From: Xylogone sp. PMI_703
Taxonomy: Eukaryota > Ascomycota > Leotiomycetes
Direction: 5' to 3'
Length of the DNA stretch: 64,000 bases
Assembly: GCA_021399445.1 (NCBI GenBank)
Contig: JAJTUQ010000003.1
Span: 4,836,001 to 4,900,000 of the forward strand
Positions 48,163 to 60,929 of the stretch are shown here, piece by piece; within the stretch, counting starts at the first letter, position 1; each line of letters begins with the position of its first letter. Made by a program: the position numbers and the translations under genes. Under the pieces are notes generated by a model that saw nothing but the letters and a program-made list of their open reading frames with translations, was not told the origin of the DNA and searched no databases.

Positions 48163-50533
48163 TCACTGTTTCGTCCCAACTTCGCTTGCGACGTTGTAGA
48201 GACTGCCAATATGTTTTAGTTAGTGAATCGGGAAGAAAACACATGTTGACCACAAACCTGATATCCTCGCGGTACTCTGGAATCTTATTATTATCGCCAT
48301 TCTGAAGAGTACCATTTTTACCATTCTCCCGTGGCTCGTTTACTGGCCCCGAGTTGCCGACCAGACCGTCATCATCCCTGCCGGCCTCTACATTCGTTAT
48401 GCCATCTTTTTGCGCCTTCTTCCCATGTCGAAGATCGCTCAGGTGCTTGAAATATCCCTCTGGCACCTCCGTGACATACTTGCCGCAGAAAACGCCTACC
48501 TCAAAGTCTTCAACTTCACTTGTGGCCTCGATCGCTTCCATGCACGCGGACTTCAAATCCTCAAGATCCTGGAAGATCACGTCGTCGGCGTGGATATACT
48601 CGGCGATTTCTTGCCGTGTTTTGCCATGAGCGACCAAATCTTCAAGTCTCGTGGTTAGTAAACAGCGAGTCAATTTCAGTAAGGGGACTATTTGGGGATT
48701 AGCCCTTACCAGCAGGGTCGGCAAGGTCTATGCCATACTTCGCATATAATTAGTATCATATCTAACGCTGATAAGATACTCAAGACTTACAATGTGGGGA
48801 TGTGTACATTCCGGGGAGCAGGAAACGAACACAACACGGGCTGCTCCTGCTTCTCTAGCCATTTGAACCTAAAGGATATTTGTAAGTGGTGCTTTTGCGA
48901 GTGACACCACAAGTAAGTCCACTTACGATTTCTCGTGATGTAGCTAATACAGTTGTTAGCGCCAGTTTTCACTTAGGGATGGAATTTACTCACTGCCACG
49001 AACAAGGCTGTCGTCTACAATAATTAAATTCTTCCCTCGGAATTCTGACTCAATCGGAGAAAGTTTGCGGCGGACACTCTTTTGCCGCAGAGCCTGATTA
49101 GGAAGGATAAAAGTACGGTGGACATATCGATTCTTGATTAAAGCAGTGACGTATGGCTTTCCTAGTTTATTAGCTAGGGTTGCCGCTGCGATATTACTCG
49201 TCTATAGCAAGAGATTAGTTTGTATCATATGAGCGAAGCAAATATATAGCAGGGCATCCTATACCTCTGGGACTGGGATAACTAGAAAATCGATTAGTAC
49301 TCCACGAAGGCCAAGAAGATGTGCATAATATGACGTACCAGCATCGATTTCCTCAACGCCTTTGTCTCCAAGGATATCTCTGATCTTCTTTGCCAACTTC
49401 TCTCCCATTTTTTGCCGGCTGCGGTATACGGAGATGCCATCGATAGACGAGTCTGGACGCGCGAAGTAGACGAATTCAAAACAATCTGGCGTGTAGCCCT
49501 TCCGCTCGACAATTTGGCGGAATATAGGGGATTTTCCTTTCTCAATAAAGACTGCTTGACCAGGCAACACATCTACAATATTACTGAAACCAAGCTGCCT
49601 CAAGGCAACGGATTCCGAAGCCATGAAGTAATCTGTAGCTCCAGGCAGGGTAGTGGAGGGACGTGATCCAAGACAGAGTGGGCGGATTCCATTGGAATCT
49701 CTTCTTCAATTAGACAATTTGGATAACATGAGGCACACGTGCATGGGACTTGCCTGAAGCCAAGAATCCCAAAGCCTGCAATCATCGCAGTGCAAGCAAA
49801 CGCGCCTTGACACATTGAATATACGTCACCTAGGGCAGTGAAGATATCGTGTGAGTTCGCGCGAGTCTTGCCAAGCTTCTGAAGACCATATGCAAAGATA
49901 TTCAAGCTAGAGGGCACAAGTTAGTACATTCCGGCTCAGGTTTGAGCCAGTCTGAGTCAGGAGTACGCACAGAAGCTCCGAGTCCGAATCAGAGTTAACA
50001 TGCCGGCGAGCCTCCTCATCTAAGAATTTGCAAAGATACTCAGTATTCACTAGGTTGCCATTCACACTCATCGAGAGTCCAAAGGGACTATTAACGTAGA
50101 AAGGCTGCGCTTCGGACCTACAATCCCAACCTCTGTCAGTGATACTATAGTGTATAATCCTGTGTGTAGCACGTACGCAGAAGACGTTCCCATGGTAGGA
50201 TAGCGCAAATGTCCCAGTCCTGTGACTGTCAGAATCCATACCACTTGAAGATTATGCTGCCCTACCCATATAACCTGGCAGATGTTGGAGACGGCGACCC
50301 TCTGCGAAAACCTCGGCAGCAGATCCATTGCCCTTGCACTGGTAAACACGTCCATTCATACAACTCGTGATCCCGGCGGCATCCTGGCCTCGATGTTGAA
50401 GAAAGTACAGGGATTCATGGAGCTCTACTGCAGCTGTAGTGGCTTTGGTATCGCCCAGCTAAGAGAAAGTCAATATACGTTGCTAGGTTTCAAACAACGG
50501 CAAACGAACCGTGAGCGCGGCAACACCACACAT
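48163..50533 (-). CDS. ADE4: Glutamine phosphoribosylpyrophosphate amidotransferase, intron-rich
   Basis: Thirteen exons on the minus strand, all joining in phase, give 563 residues, the usual size for this enzyme of the first committed purine step. MCGVAAL places the nucleophilic Cys at position 2. YFLQHRGQDAAG, LPGYMGLGHLRYPT and NGNLVNTEYL form the glutaminase domain. LASESVALRQLGF-type wording reads FMASESVALRQLGF here. The PRPP loop reads IIVDDSLVRGTTSREI across an intron. The end is YREDISLYN. Exons: 50533-50510, 50458-50266, 50219-50177, 50117-49971, 49906-49754, 49700-49339, 49281-49265, 49201-48994, 48943-48927, 48868-48791, 48737-48710, 48639-48258, 48202-48163. Two exons are 17 bases. 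Departures include SVNGN for the usual AHNGN and PTMGTSSASEAQP for PTAGTSSNAEAQP. It may be the housekeeping gene or a diverged second copy. Confidence 0.87.
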
Positions 50534-51774
50534 TTTCCGAAATATCCAAGCGGATTGAAATAGAAAGCCTGGGATGCGAGGGAGTCGATTGAGTGAAGTT
50601 GGCCATCTTCGAGGGGTCGGTAGAAAAATTTTGGTTAACTAGTGGTGAAGGTTGCTCTGATAGCTCACGTGATAGACGGAACCGTGATGAGGGGTCGTCT
50701 TTATCGCAAGGCAGGGGTGACCCAAGCACGGAGAATCTAAGGTGAACCAACCACCGTTAGCCTGTCTTGCCGCTAGAATAGAGCTGGAGCTAAATACACT
50801 GACGTTTTGACTATTCGCACTGCAGTTGTTCCCGGAGGTGGCGGATAGGATTTTCTCACCGCCTCCGGCAGAATTCCAGGACAATTCTGCCCACAGGGCG
50901 GTGACGTGAGCCCCGCATATTAGCGTCCAGTGCAATGCCGAATGCGGAGGGGTGGGAGGGTCATGTACCCTGGTACTGTGGTACCTGGCTCTAATGATTT
51001 ACTCACTTGATTGTGAGCATACCACAAGATGCCAGATCGTGCTCTGAATATAGGTTATTTCTTAAATATATACTAATATCCTTGTTTGTAAACCGTATGT
51101 TTAGACATAAGTGTATGATTTATGTGTGCAAATGATGCTCAGTAACAAAGATGTGATTGCTTGCACCAGGTGCCTTGGCAATCTGTGGGATGCTAGGTCT
51201 GATTATAGATCGTGGATGATAATGACTCTGGAACCAGCCGCTATTAGCATCTAGAAGACATGAGAATAAGAGTAAATAATAATGGTAGCGTTGAAAGAGT
51301 GTTATTTACTACACCTTACTTGGAAATAATCTTGATAGGCCCTTGTTTAAGAATAGATCTTAATTACGGTGATATTAACACCTCCCTGATCTTAAGTGAT
51401 CTCAACTTGCAACGGCTGAGTTAGACCGGTAAACTTGGACTCATATTGTTTAAGACGACTTCTTTCGTCTTACGTGCGTTTAACTACCCATGTTGGAAGG
51501 AGAACCAATCTTGTGAATTACCGGTTTACCGATGTAAAACACGGAAAACGTACGCCGAACACGACATGAAACTCAAAGCAACGAGGGGAAGACAGGTTAT
51601 TTAAGCAAGTGTGACGCTGCCTCAGCCCCTCATATCTGGTCAACTCGTTTCAACGTGTGTAGAGATTCTTTGCTCGCTGCATCGCTGTCTAAAGGTATAA
51701 TAAGAGAGTAATCTATCACGCCTAACAAAGCTTACGACCACCGAAGCATCCGCGTTGCCAATCGCCTTTACAAT
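50534..51774. promoter_or_regulatory. Divergent promoter region, ADE4 and cupin genes
   Basis: About 1.2 kb between two genes transcribed outward. Frames at 50490-50935 overlap in several phases and lack motifs. A CCACCACC-like and CGG-rich stretch near 50830-50880 is unassigned. Confidence 0.4.
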
Positions 51775-52371
51775 ATGTCAAAATCAACGGAAAGTAGTGA
51801 ATCCTCCAAATCTCCCCAGTCAGGGCTTCCTGATCCCACTATCCACATTACCACCCACAATCCATCAACCGGCCTTGCAGAGATTCACACATCCTCAAAG
51901 AATGACTGGTCTTGGCTGCCAGCGACCGATGTTAGTTTTAACGTTGTGTACACCACGTCTCAGTTCCCAGCCAATCTTAACGACGATGTCGACATCAAAG
52001 CCTACAAGGACCAGATGGCTCGTGGAGACCTCGGGCTCGTATCTCCCGGAGGCACAGTGTGCCGGATCGTAGATTTTGCACCAGGGAATAATCCTCTGAT
52101 GCACCGAACTCAGAGCCTTGATTACGGAATAGTGTTGAAAGGCGAGTTGGAGATGGAATTAGACGATGGGAGTGTAACCTTGCTGAAACAGGGGGATATG
52201 GCAATTCAGAGAGCAACAATGCATGCATGGAGAAACCCTCACCCTACGGAGTGGGCCAGGATGTTATTCGTACTGCAAGACTGTCAACCCGTAGTAATTG
52301 GAGGGAAGAGGTTTAAGGAGGATCTGGGTGCTCGTCCCATTGACATACCGAAGAGCGGAAATGATGTTTGA
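51775..52371 (+). CDS. Single-domain cupin protein
   Basis: An intronless 198-residue frame. The cupin barrel covers about residues 85-180: a first motif VDFAPGNNPLMHRTQSLDYGIVLKG and a second motif GDMAIQRATMHAWRNP, with His residues in metal-binding positions (MHRT, MHAW). The first motif has only one His, so metal binding may be altered. Proteins of this fold include dioxygenases, isomerases and unassigned members of secondary metabolite clusters; no reaction can be assigned. It starts 1.2 kb from the ADE4 start, divergently, and converges with the amidohydrolase gene. Confidence 0.85.
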   Translation: MSKSTESSESSKSPQSGLPDPTIHITTHNPSTGLAEIHTSSKNDWSWLPATDVSFNVVYTTSQFPANLNDDVDIKAYKDQMARGDLGLVSPGGTVCRIVDFAPGNNPLMHRTQSLDYGIVLKGELEMELDDGSVTLLKQGDMAIQRATMHAWRNPHPTEWARMLFVLQDCQPVVIGGKRFKEDLGARPIDIPKSGNDV

Positions 52372-52817
52372 ACACGGTCTCTGACTATAGTTACACACAA
52401 GGGCAAGATTTGGGATATATTATCGTGTCCAAACAGTATAACTAGGCATTTTTAAAAAGGATATGATTGTGAATCACTCTATAGTATGAAGTGCAAGTTT
52501 CAATCGCAATAATCCTAGGTCATGATTCATAAACAGTGAACACCTCTGGCTTGACTAAATCTATCACGATAAGTAGCTGGCCGGCCATAAGAATCCGGGA
52601 TACTGTTTTAACAGCCTCTTGCTTCTTCCAGAACAGATCGATCTAGATATAAGAGGACTTATACTCTTCTGCAAAAGTTTCACGTATGTTTTGAGTTTAG
52701 TATCTTGCTGCTAAACAGAAAAGCTTTTGAACTCAAATAATAATATGTTGAAGTATTCAAATACCTAGATTTCAATCTAGTACACTGTATGCTTTTTAAG
52801 TATAGCAAAGAAAACCA
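52372..52817. other. 3' spacer between convergent genes
   Basis: About 450 AT-rich bases between the cupin and amidohydrolase 3' ends. Nothing is recognised. Confidence 0.5.
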
Positions 52818-54452
52818 TTATACCAGATTATTTTTGTCCATCTGGAATAGTCCAATCACATCCTCAATGGCATTGGTATGATCCGCAGCTCCATTCTTTC
52901 TTTCAGCTTCCTGGATCTTTTGCCGGCTCTTCAGCAGCTCGGTGGCGACATCGCGCCATTCTACCTTGCCTTGGCGGTTCTCAACAGTGACTGGCAACAG
53001 TGATCCACCTCGTTTTCTAAACTGGCCATCAACAATTACAGCTTCAATATCAGCAACTGAGGAGTGAAGCACAATCGCGGCCACCGGATCCTCCTCTGCA
53101 GCACAGATTAAGCCTGGGCTAAGTGCATCAAAAATAACGATATCAGCACGTTTTCCCTCCTCTAGCGATCCGATCTCATTTTGCATTTTAATGGCGCGTG
53201 CTCCTTGGATAGTTCCCAGACGGAAGGCATCCTGGACTGAAATATCTAGCTGTTTAGCTGCTTTACCTTGTTGAATCAATGCTTCGTTCCGCCGTCCTCT
53301 CTCAGCCTGAAGACTCAGCCGCATCTGACCAACAATATCTGCTGAGTTGTTAGAATGGCAGTCGATTCCTAGAGAGCTGATTGCTTTGACATCGTCCTGG
53401 AAACACACGGGATATCCAAGACCCATCTGCAGCTCTGTGTCTGGAGTGGACGAGATGGAGGCGCCAGCTTTGGTCAGCTTTGCCGCATCTGAAGACGACA
53501 GATTCGAGGCATGTGAGATCAAAATGTCAGAGTTAAGAAGGCCATAGGCGTCTATCGCATCCACGATTGAAAAGGATCCTAATACAGTTGACATTAGCCC
53601 ATATATAATGACTGACACCTCTTAATACATACCTAATACGGCGCCTCGTGCGTAATGTGACGTGATCAATTTTATACCTGCTCGTCGGCATCTTTCGAAA
53701 AGGTCAACAACGAGCTCCTTTGGAAGATATACGGCGTCGAAGGCTAAGCCCAAATGGACACGGCCATCTCCGAAGGGTGATGCCTTCGAAAGCTCCTCGA
53801 GTTGTTTCATGACCCAATCCGGGAGCAGAGATTCCTCAAAAGTAACAGAAGGCTTCCAACTCTTCACTCTGGCAGTAGGCGTGTAACAAAAGATAGAGCG
53901 GATACCAGAAGATGCAGTGGCCGAGATGGCATTTGAGTCTGTACTATTAGCATTGAAGCGATGTATTCATACTCTACACTTACTATGTTCAGGTGAATAG
54001 TTCATATGAGCATGATCCACAATGGTAGTGGTTCCTGCATTAATTGCCTCCAGACACCCTCCTAACTCCCCCCAGAAGATATCATCTGTTGTGTAGTTAT
54101 AGGACTGCATGTTACCTGGTAACATGTACTTCAGTTACGGTCTATGAATACTCGGACGAGAAGACAAACCTGCAGGTATGTATGCTAGGAGTGAGTGATC
54201 TCCATGTCGTCCTTTCAGCTGAGTCTGCCAGACATGGTGGTGGGTATCAATAAACCCCGGAGAGATGATCTTGCCTGTGCAATCGATAACTTCGGTGGAA
54301 GATGATGGTGGTTCGATATGTGGTGTAATACAAGATATTGTTTTCCCCTCAATAAGTAATGAGTGGCCTCGCAGTGGCACAACCCGGTCATCCCCTTGTC
54401 CACTAGGGACGATTATTGTAGCATTTTGTAGAAGAATTGAGGAGGAAGCCAT
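52818..54452 (-). CDS. ATZ/TRZ-type metal-dependent amidohydrolase
   Basis: Four exons on the minus strand (54452-54170, 54115-53984, 53938-53633, 53578-52818) encode 493 residues. The N-terminal strand ILLQNATIIVPSG and GKIISPGFIDTHHHVWQTQL with the HxH metal ligands begin the barrel. TTTIVDHAHMNYSPEH, SHYARG, ILISHASNLSS and SSLGIDCHSNNSAD supply later His and Asp ligands, and GSLEEGKRADIVIFDA closes the composite beta domain. This layout is that of the ATZ/TRZ, guanine deaminase and methylthioadenosine deaminase group, which deaminate or dechlorinate N-heterocycles. The substrate is unknown. The IDCHSNN variant of the usual GTD motif is notable. Confidence 0.88.
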
Positions 54453-55552
54453 TTGTGTGATTTACAATTGATATTCTTGGTTTTCAGAGAGCACACAGTT
54501 GGTCAGGTATTTATATGTCTGCACCCTCTACTTAAGGCTGCAGGAATGGGAAGTTGAATTTGTAAGCTATGAGGAAAGAGCCAGGCCCGACAGTTTCGAT
54601 ACGACGGGATCCTTAAGCATGAAAATGAGATGGAGTGGATGCTGGACAAAATCCGATTGCATAGAGAGGCACGAATAGAGCTGATATCTGTATTTGGTGT
54701 AGGACAATGGACTAGGACACGTTAAGGGAAACGCTACGCAATAGCTCTTAACCAGGCTCTGCACATTACAAATTGAAACATCTTCGAGGGAATTTCTTGT
54801 GCCCTGAGTTTTAAGAATAGCTATCGAATTTGTAAGCTACATGGTCATTGTCTGGAATTCGAGTAAGAAGTTGGAATACTTAGTGAAGAATCGTAGTGCT
54901 TGTTATGCTGAGCTACCTTGATACCTTGTACTCTATTTCCCCCACCACGCTCGCCAAATATACCGTAGAGAGTAAGTAAACGCTGTAGTCGAAGTTTAAG
55001 GATTTGACTAAACAGATCCATTCAATGAAATGCTTTCTCTAAGGCCCTGCATTACCGAGATAACCGAGCTGTGGGTCTCAGTGGCAATGAGTAAAGTCTC
55101 CGATAACTCCAGAGAGATGGGCTTATTGAAGTCAAGAAGTGTCCATATTTGCTATAAAGAGTGGATACGTCAATTTTTTGGTGCATTATCAGGTGAGCAT
55201 ATCTAACACTAAAGCAATAGAGACAGCTGAGGCTATAAGAGAGCGCTTGAGTTGATCTGATTGGTCCATATCCGTTACAAGTGACCAAATGATCATGTTT
55301 GATAGACTATATTAGTACTGTAAACTCTACATTAGCTGACAAGATTAACCAAGGCGGTTTCACCTCCTATTGTTAAAAGACAGCTAAGCCGACTCGAAAA
55401 GAGATCACGAAAAGTTGAAGATAATACAAATCTTGGAAGAGAATCTCAAAATTTTTATATTAAGAGGTCCGGTTGATAAACCGAAGAGAAGCGAAGTGCT
55501 GTATTAGAATACTTAAAATCAAATCAGAAAATTGATTGATACTATTAATCAA
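54453..55552. other. Spacer upstream of the amidohydrolase
   Basis: About 1.1 kb between the amidohydrolase start and the 3' end of the F-box/UIM gene. No coding potential or repeat is recognised. Confidence 0.45.
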
Positions 55553-58500
55553 TCAATTAGCTCTCCCCTTCCCCTTTCCAGTTACCTCTCTCTCAAGCTC
55601 GGGGAAATCCTCCTCAAAAAATCCGCTAACATCACCACTATTATCCAGACGGCTCTTCTCTTCCGCCAAACTCAGCTGAATAGCCAGCTCAAGATCATCG
55701 GTTGCAAACGAATCGTCATTTGGTGATTTTGCGCTTGATGAACTCCAATTCTTGGTGGCATGACTTGTCGGGGGTGAAGTAGATGGTGAATGTTTAGACT
55801 TCTTTGACTTGTACGTGATGGGTATATTAAACCCGATGCTTGCACCAGCTGTTGGGGAAGTATCTACTTCGTCCGGCCCATCAAGTAGTGATAGACGAAT
55901 GGCTTCTTCAAGATCATGGTCATATTCGCCGGCTCTTTCATATGATGGAGATGCATGACTTTGAACGCTTCCTTCAGGAGTAACGGTATCGCTGCTCCAG
56001 CCACTCTGGACAGATGAGCTCTCACCGCTATCCGCAACATATCCGGGGTCAGTCACCCTACGCTCCGCCTCTTTTTGGAAGCTTTCGACGGAGATCATTT
56101 CAGCATACTTAATAGCCTCTTCATCAGTAAGACCTCCCAAGCCAACGCCAAATCGACCGCGAAGTCGAGCCTCTTCTCGTTCACGACGAAACTTCTCATT
56201 CTTGATTTCTTCCTGTTCCGTCGCAATGTAATCCATTAAAGCTCCCCTGCCTGTGGTTGAGAATCGATCGGGTCCGCTATTACTGCCTCTTTCGCTTGAG
56301 CGTCGGAGACGCCTCTTTTTGCCCTTATATTGATCCGCCGTAGAGGAGCTGTATGACCAGAAGCGTAGGTGTGTACCAAGTGATACCATACCACGTAGCA
56401 CTGTTGGATCTGGATCGAGCACAAGTGCGCCAGCTGCAAAGAGATTGATGCCTACGCCAAAAACAGACGCTTCGGCTTGTACTAATCGGCGTCTTGCACG
56501 GGACGAAAAGCGAGAATTGAGTGTTCTAACGGGTTGTAAGGTTGACGCCAACGGATCCCAAGCTTGCACAAGACCATCATTACCTCCATGAACGAGGTAA
56601 AGGGCTGACAGTGCTAGACAAGATATCTGAGGTGAATCGGTGTAAATGATCCGGAGAGGTTGCAGTTCGTTCACGAGAGTCGGGCTAGAAGACTGTAGTC
56701 CTCGAGAGTTGAATATTAAGACAACACCGGTGTTCGTACCAATCGCTAACAGCCGTGCGCGATGACCAGGTATCTCAGCTTTGGAACCGACTTGCTCTGA
56801 AGGTGTCATAAATGGGGTTGAACTGGTCGAAGTGGTCGAGCTCATGCCGTAGAGCGGATCCTCAGAGTTAAGTAGTAGAGAATACGTCGACATATCCATA
56901 GTGCTTGTAGTGATTTCAACACGAGGATTACTCTTGAGGGAGAGCAAGGAGGAACGCCACTCCACACGTATATCGGTAGGAGGACTAATTGAAGGGGTCT
57001 CAACTCTCGTGAGTGGTTCACTAGATGGTTGTATTGGCTGGGTTTGAATGAACTTTCCATCACCAAATATGGATGTGACCGGTACTGTCTGTACAGCAGC
57101 TGAAGGCGTATTTGGTAATGAGACATCATTTAGGGGAGCTCGTTCGCTCTTCAGCCTCGTGAACCTTTTAATCTCAGCCTCGGCACCGTCGAAACCGCAT
57201 CCTACCACAAACACATTTTCTCCTGCCCCATTGCCATCGTCGCCAGCGAAGTCAACTTCAAGTTTTCTGCGCATATCCCAACCTTCACAGAACTTTCGGA
57301 AATGTGACGGGCGATATCTTAGAAACGTCTCAATCTCCCGAGCTTCGGCAATCAGCTGACCCTTGGACAGGTTCATCGCATTGCACGATGATCTAGGAGA
57401 GTAATCGCCGCGAGTTTCTGCTTCTTTGAACGGATCGGGCCGAGCAATGCGACGTGATGGGTCTGCAAGTTCCCAGCAGACCAGACGACCACAATCCCAC
57501 GCACCTCTGATAGCCTCGAGCTCATCTAGTTTGGGATCTACAGAAGAGAAGGGTAAAATTTCGTTGAGATAGAACACTTCTCCGAGAGCATTCAATGCTA
57601 TTGCCCAGATTCTGCCGGATGCTATCCGCTTCGCATTATAAGACTCATCTACACGTATGGCGATAATAGGAACCCCAGGGCTCAGAACCCATCTGGCCGT
57701 TATATGTCCTTTAGGAATACGACGTCTCTGGTTATTATCAACTCCTAGTGAATATGCTGTCAATATACCGTATGTCGAACCAGTCATCATGCCAATAAGA
57801 CCGCCGGAGAGCGCAGGGATAGCGTTGGACTTGGCGATCCAAACGGCCGAGATGGCTTCAAACATCGGGTTCGGGATATTGGGGATTCCTGCATTCACGT
57901 CTGACATTGCGTTTGGCTGGAGGAGAAATCGACCCCGCATCTCTTCGGAGGAACGAAAATAGGCCTGGCCACCCGGGAATCCCTCGCCAGAGATGAGTCC
58001 GTATGGTTGACTGACATCCATGACGTTTGGAAGACCGGCGGGTCCATCACCAAGGCCATATGCCTGATCTCCAGGAAAAAGATCAGCAAACTGCTGCGAC
58101 GCATGTGGATCTGACAAGCCCCAGTTATCAATTTTCCCTGTGTATGGATCGCTAGTACATGCGGTACCCGTCTCGTCAGTACCGTGGATGAAGCGAGGAC
58201 GTTTCTTATCGTTGTTGAAAGTGGCATGAATGTGATTGACTGTCGCAAAGAGTTGGGAGTTATAAGTCAACACAGCGTTGGAGTTGCTAGCACTACTATT
58301 TTGCCCATGGTTGCCGCGACTCGAGGGAGCTTGTGCAGGTCTGCCCCGGCCCAGGCTACGCAGAAGCCTTGTTCGCAGAATATATTCGCTTCTCCAAGAA
58401 GCCAGGGCCGTCAAGCGCGTGAAAAAGCGAACCTCCGAAAGTATTTTCTCATGAGAAACCTCCACAACCGTTTGTCCGGGCTTTACCGCCACCGAATCAT

Positions 58501-59089
58501 GGCCAGGAAAGAAGCGTGCAAATGCGACGCGCCAGGCGTGTGGGGTAGTAACGAGACTGTAGAAGCGGCGGCAAACCAGAGAGACTGTCGCGAGAGATGT
58601 TGCAGGCAGATGCGAGAGAATGTGAGTGAGAACCTCTGATCAAGGTTAGAATCTTTGATGTTCTTGAAATGGAGCATGGTCTGTAGAATTACCATTGGGA
58701 AACTTATCAAGTTGAGGACCGTCTGCTCGACTGTTCTTCGATTGCACTACCTTGAAACCAAGGCCTTCACTTGTTCTTCTAGGCGAGATAGGCGCTAGAG
58801 CATTCTCATACTCGCTGATACGTCGAAATGATGGCTTTGTAGGACTTCTCCCGCTCGAGTTCACTCGTCCAGGTCGCCCCTGAGCTGTATTCTGCGACGT
58901 GGAGCGCCTGGAGTCGCTCGCCACGCTATGGGCAGGCGACGATGCGCTAGACTCCTCTGAGATAAAGTCATATTCATCTCGGGAGCCTGTCGGGCTATAG
59001 TGAAAGCCATATTGGGAGACGGTGGGGAGTTCTGAGATGGTGGACTGCGTGGAAACCTGCGATAAAGCTTCGGTGGGCTCTGAGTGCAT
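55553..59089 (-). CDS. F-box protein with propeller-like core and two UIMs
   Basis: Two exons (59089-58693 and 58635-55553) encode 1159 residues. The intron (GTAATT...GATCAG) lies at the F-box start; splicing gives EVLTHILSHLPATSLATVSL and VCRRFYSLVTTPHAW at about residues 133-168. The middle 600 residues contain scattered repeat-like strands (ISCLALSALYLVHGGNDGLV, QAWDPLASTLQPVRTL) compatible with a degenerate WD propeller. The C-terminus holds two ubiquitin-interacting motifs, DHDLEEAIRLSLLDG and DDLELAIQLSLAEE. The combination suggests an SCF adaptor that also reads ubiquitin. The substrate is unknown. The first 130 residues are Ser-rich and disordered. Confidence 0.87.
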
Positions 59090-59711
59090 ATAATTGAGGG
59101 GTAAGAAGTTGGATCACTGGAAGTTGACTGAGCCCGTATTTGCTGGGTCAGTCGAGATGGAACTCTTCGCGTCTGGAAGTTGGGGCAACGTCTGATTTGA
59201 TAGTGACAAAGATCGATTTACTTTCTATGCTCGGGCTTAAGGGCGAGTCAGAGGTAAAATGAGGTTTTGTCATGGTAGCACGCTAACCTGAAATCGGCAT
59301 TTCACGAGGGAATGCCAATTAGACCAATCAAATGCAGTCGCATTACAGTCCGTGTTATCGTGGAGGTACCCTCGTACCGTACCGGCATTAATGAGGGGTA
59401 GTAAAAGCTACATCATCAACCAAGCATTACAGCTAGAACTGAATGCGCACACAGACAGCCAAAATCAAATGTCTCTAGCTGTAGCAAAAGTCAAAGTGAA
59501 GAGTTTTGAGTCTTATACTTCAACTCTTAGGAGTCCCCGTGAAGCGTGGCTTGCACGAAAAGTACGGAAAGAAATCTAGGCCTTGTATATCAGGCAATAC
59601 AACGACGTAAATGCCTCCCGGAGCTCTAAAAGCTCCCCTCATCAATCCTCACTGCTCAGTCCCGGCACAGAAGAAAACCCCATTGGAATCCTCTCCAACG
59701 CTCCTCATACA
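59090..59711. promoter_or_regulatory. Divergent promoter region
   Basis: About 620 bases between the F-box/UIM gene and the small myristoylated-type protein gene, transcribed in opposite directions. A frame at 59352-59579 has no motif. The ORF extension upstream of 59712 starts from a TTG and is ignored. Confidence 0.45.
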
Positions 59712-60503
59712 ATGGGTTCCTCCAGCTCGAAAGTAGCGCGCTCAGCAGCACGGAAATATCCTACCCACACAACACCTCCACCAGCTCCCGCCACCAGAGC
59801 ACGCCGACCAAATCCTCCGCACCAATCATCCGCACCAGTATCTGAAAACTCACCTCCTGCCGGCCCAACGGTGCATCCGGATACAAGACCACGAGGTATC
59901 CGAGACGAAGGTTGGTTTTTGACAATTTCCTTGTTGATATCTGATTGATTGAATCAGAGGAAGGAAAGAAACGAAGGAGTGCTCACGAGCACACTGTTCT
60001 TCTTTGCGCATGATATCAAAAGCAAAAGCTATGGATAAAGAACTAATGATAAAACAGCCATAGACCGCGACGCCTCCGATCCAGACCTCTCAGCGCACAA
60101 TGCCCGCCTCCGCATCCTCGGCGCCGTGAACCCTGCCCCAACGCATTCGAACTCCTCCACCGTGCTCTCCCCATCATCATCGTCATCGTCACCACCACCA
60201 TCAGCAGCAGCAACTATGAACGCACCTCCCTCAACTATCTTCCCATCTACTAGCACAAACCCAGCCGTGACGCTACTCCAGGCTCGAGAACGACTCGCGA
60301 AGGAAGCAGAGGAGGAATTCGAACGGATTGGAAAGAGTCGCGGACGGGAGGAAGGGAGCAAGTTCTTGGATGTGCTGCGGATTCGACAGATATTGGTGAT
60401 GAAGGAGAGTGGGGTTGTTGATGAGGAGATTGAGAGGCGGATGGGGTTGAGAAAGGGGGTTGTGGAGGTTTTGGGTGCGAAAGGGGTTGTTGGGCTGCCG
60501 TGA
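59712..60503 (+). CDS. Putative N-myristoylated small protein, family unknown
   Basis: Two exons (59712-59910 and 60058-60503) encode 214 residues. The start MGSSSSKVARSAARKYPT fits an N-myristoylation signal (Gly2, Ser6, Lys7) with basic residues behind it. The first half is Pro-rich and disordered. The intron (GTTGGT...AAACAG) joins RDE to AIDRDASDPDLSAHN in phase. The C-terminal 80 residues look helical: LLQARERLAKEAEEEFERIG, then LDVLRIRQILVMKESGVVDE and EIERRMGLRKGVVEVLG, resembling a small helix-turn-helix. I do not recognise a named family. Membrane association is inferred from the N-terminus only. Confidence 0.75.
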
Positions 60504-60929
60504 GGAGGGTAGATTGGGATGGTGATGGATGAGTATATATAACATGTATATGTTTATGTGCATATGTGGATTAGATGCAGGATAGCATAACGGCGGCGTT
60601 ATTTGGGTTTGCTTCTTGGGAACATGTAAGGATTTAGAATTTTGTATATTGGGTGAAAAGGGGGGACGTGTCCGAAGTAGGACGTTAAGTTCCCAGTCCT
60701 TGTATCAAAAATGGCTTGCATACCCGCCAGTATGGAAGCTTATTATAGATGTAAAAAATTTATCCTTGTTTTTTTATTTATTGAGGGGCGCAGAAGGCCC
60801 TTTTCTTTTTATATATAATTAAAATGGTTTCCGGAATCTGTCTCGGATGTCTCCTCATCTCCTTTGCTCCTTTAATGTATTAAGCTATATATGTGCTGCG
60901 ACTTTTTCTTAACAAAGACCCCTTTTTCC
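60504..60929. other. 3' spacer between convergent genes
   Basis: About 425 bases between the small protein and the dehydrogenase 3' ends. Nothing is recognised. Confidence 0.5.

Noticed and set aside
50266..50355. Apparent frameshift near the start of the ADE4-type gene
   Set aside because: The frame giving DVFTSARAMDL is a shadow. The true frame reads GRVYQCKGNG through LPGYMG without a break.
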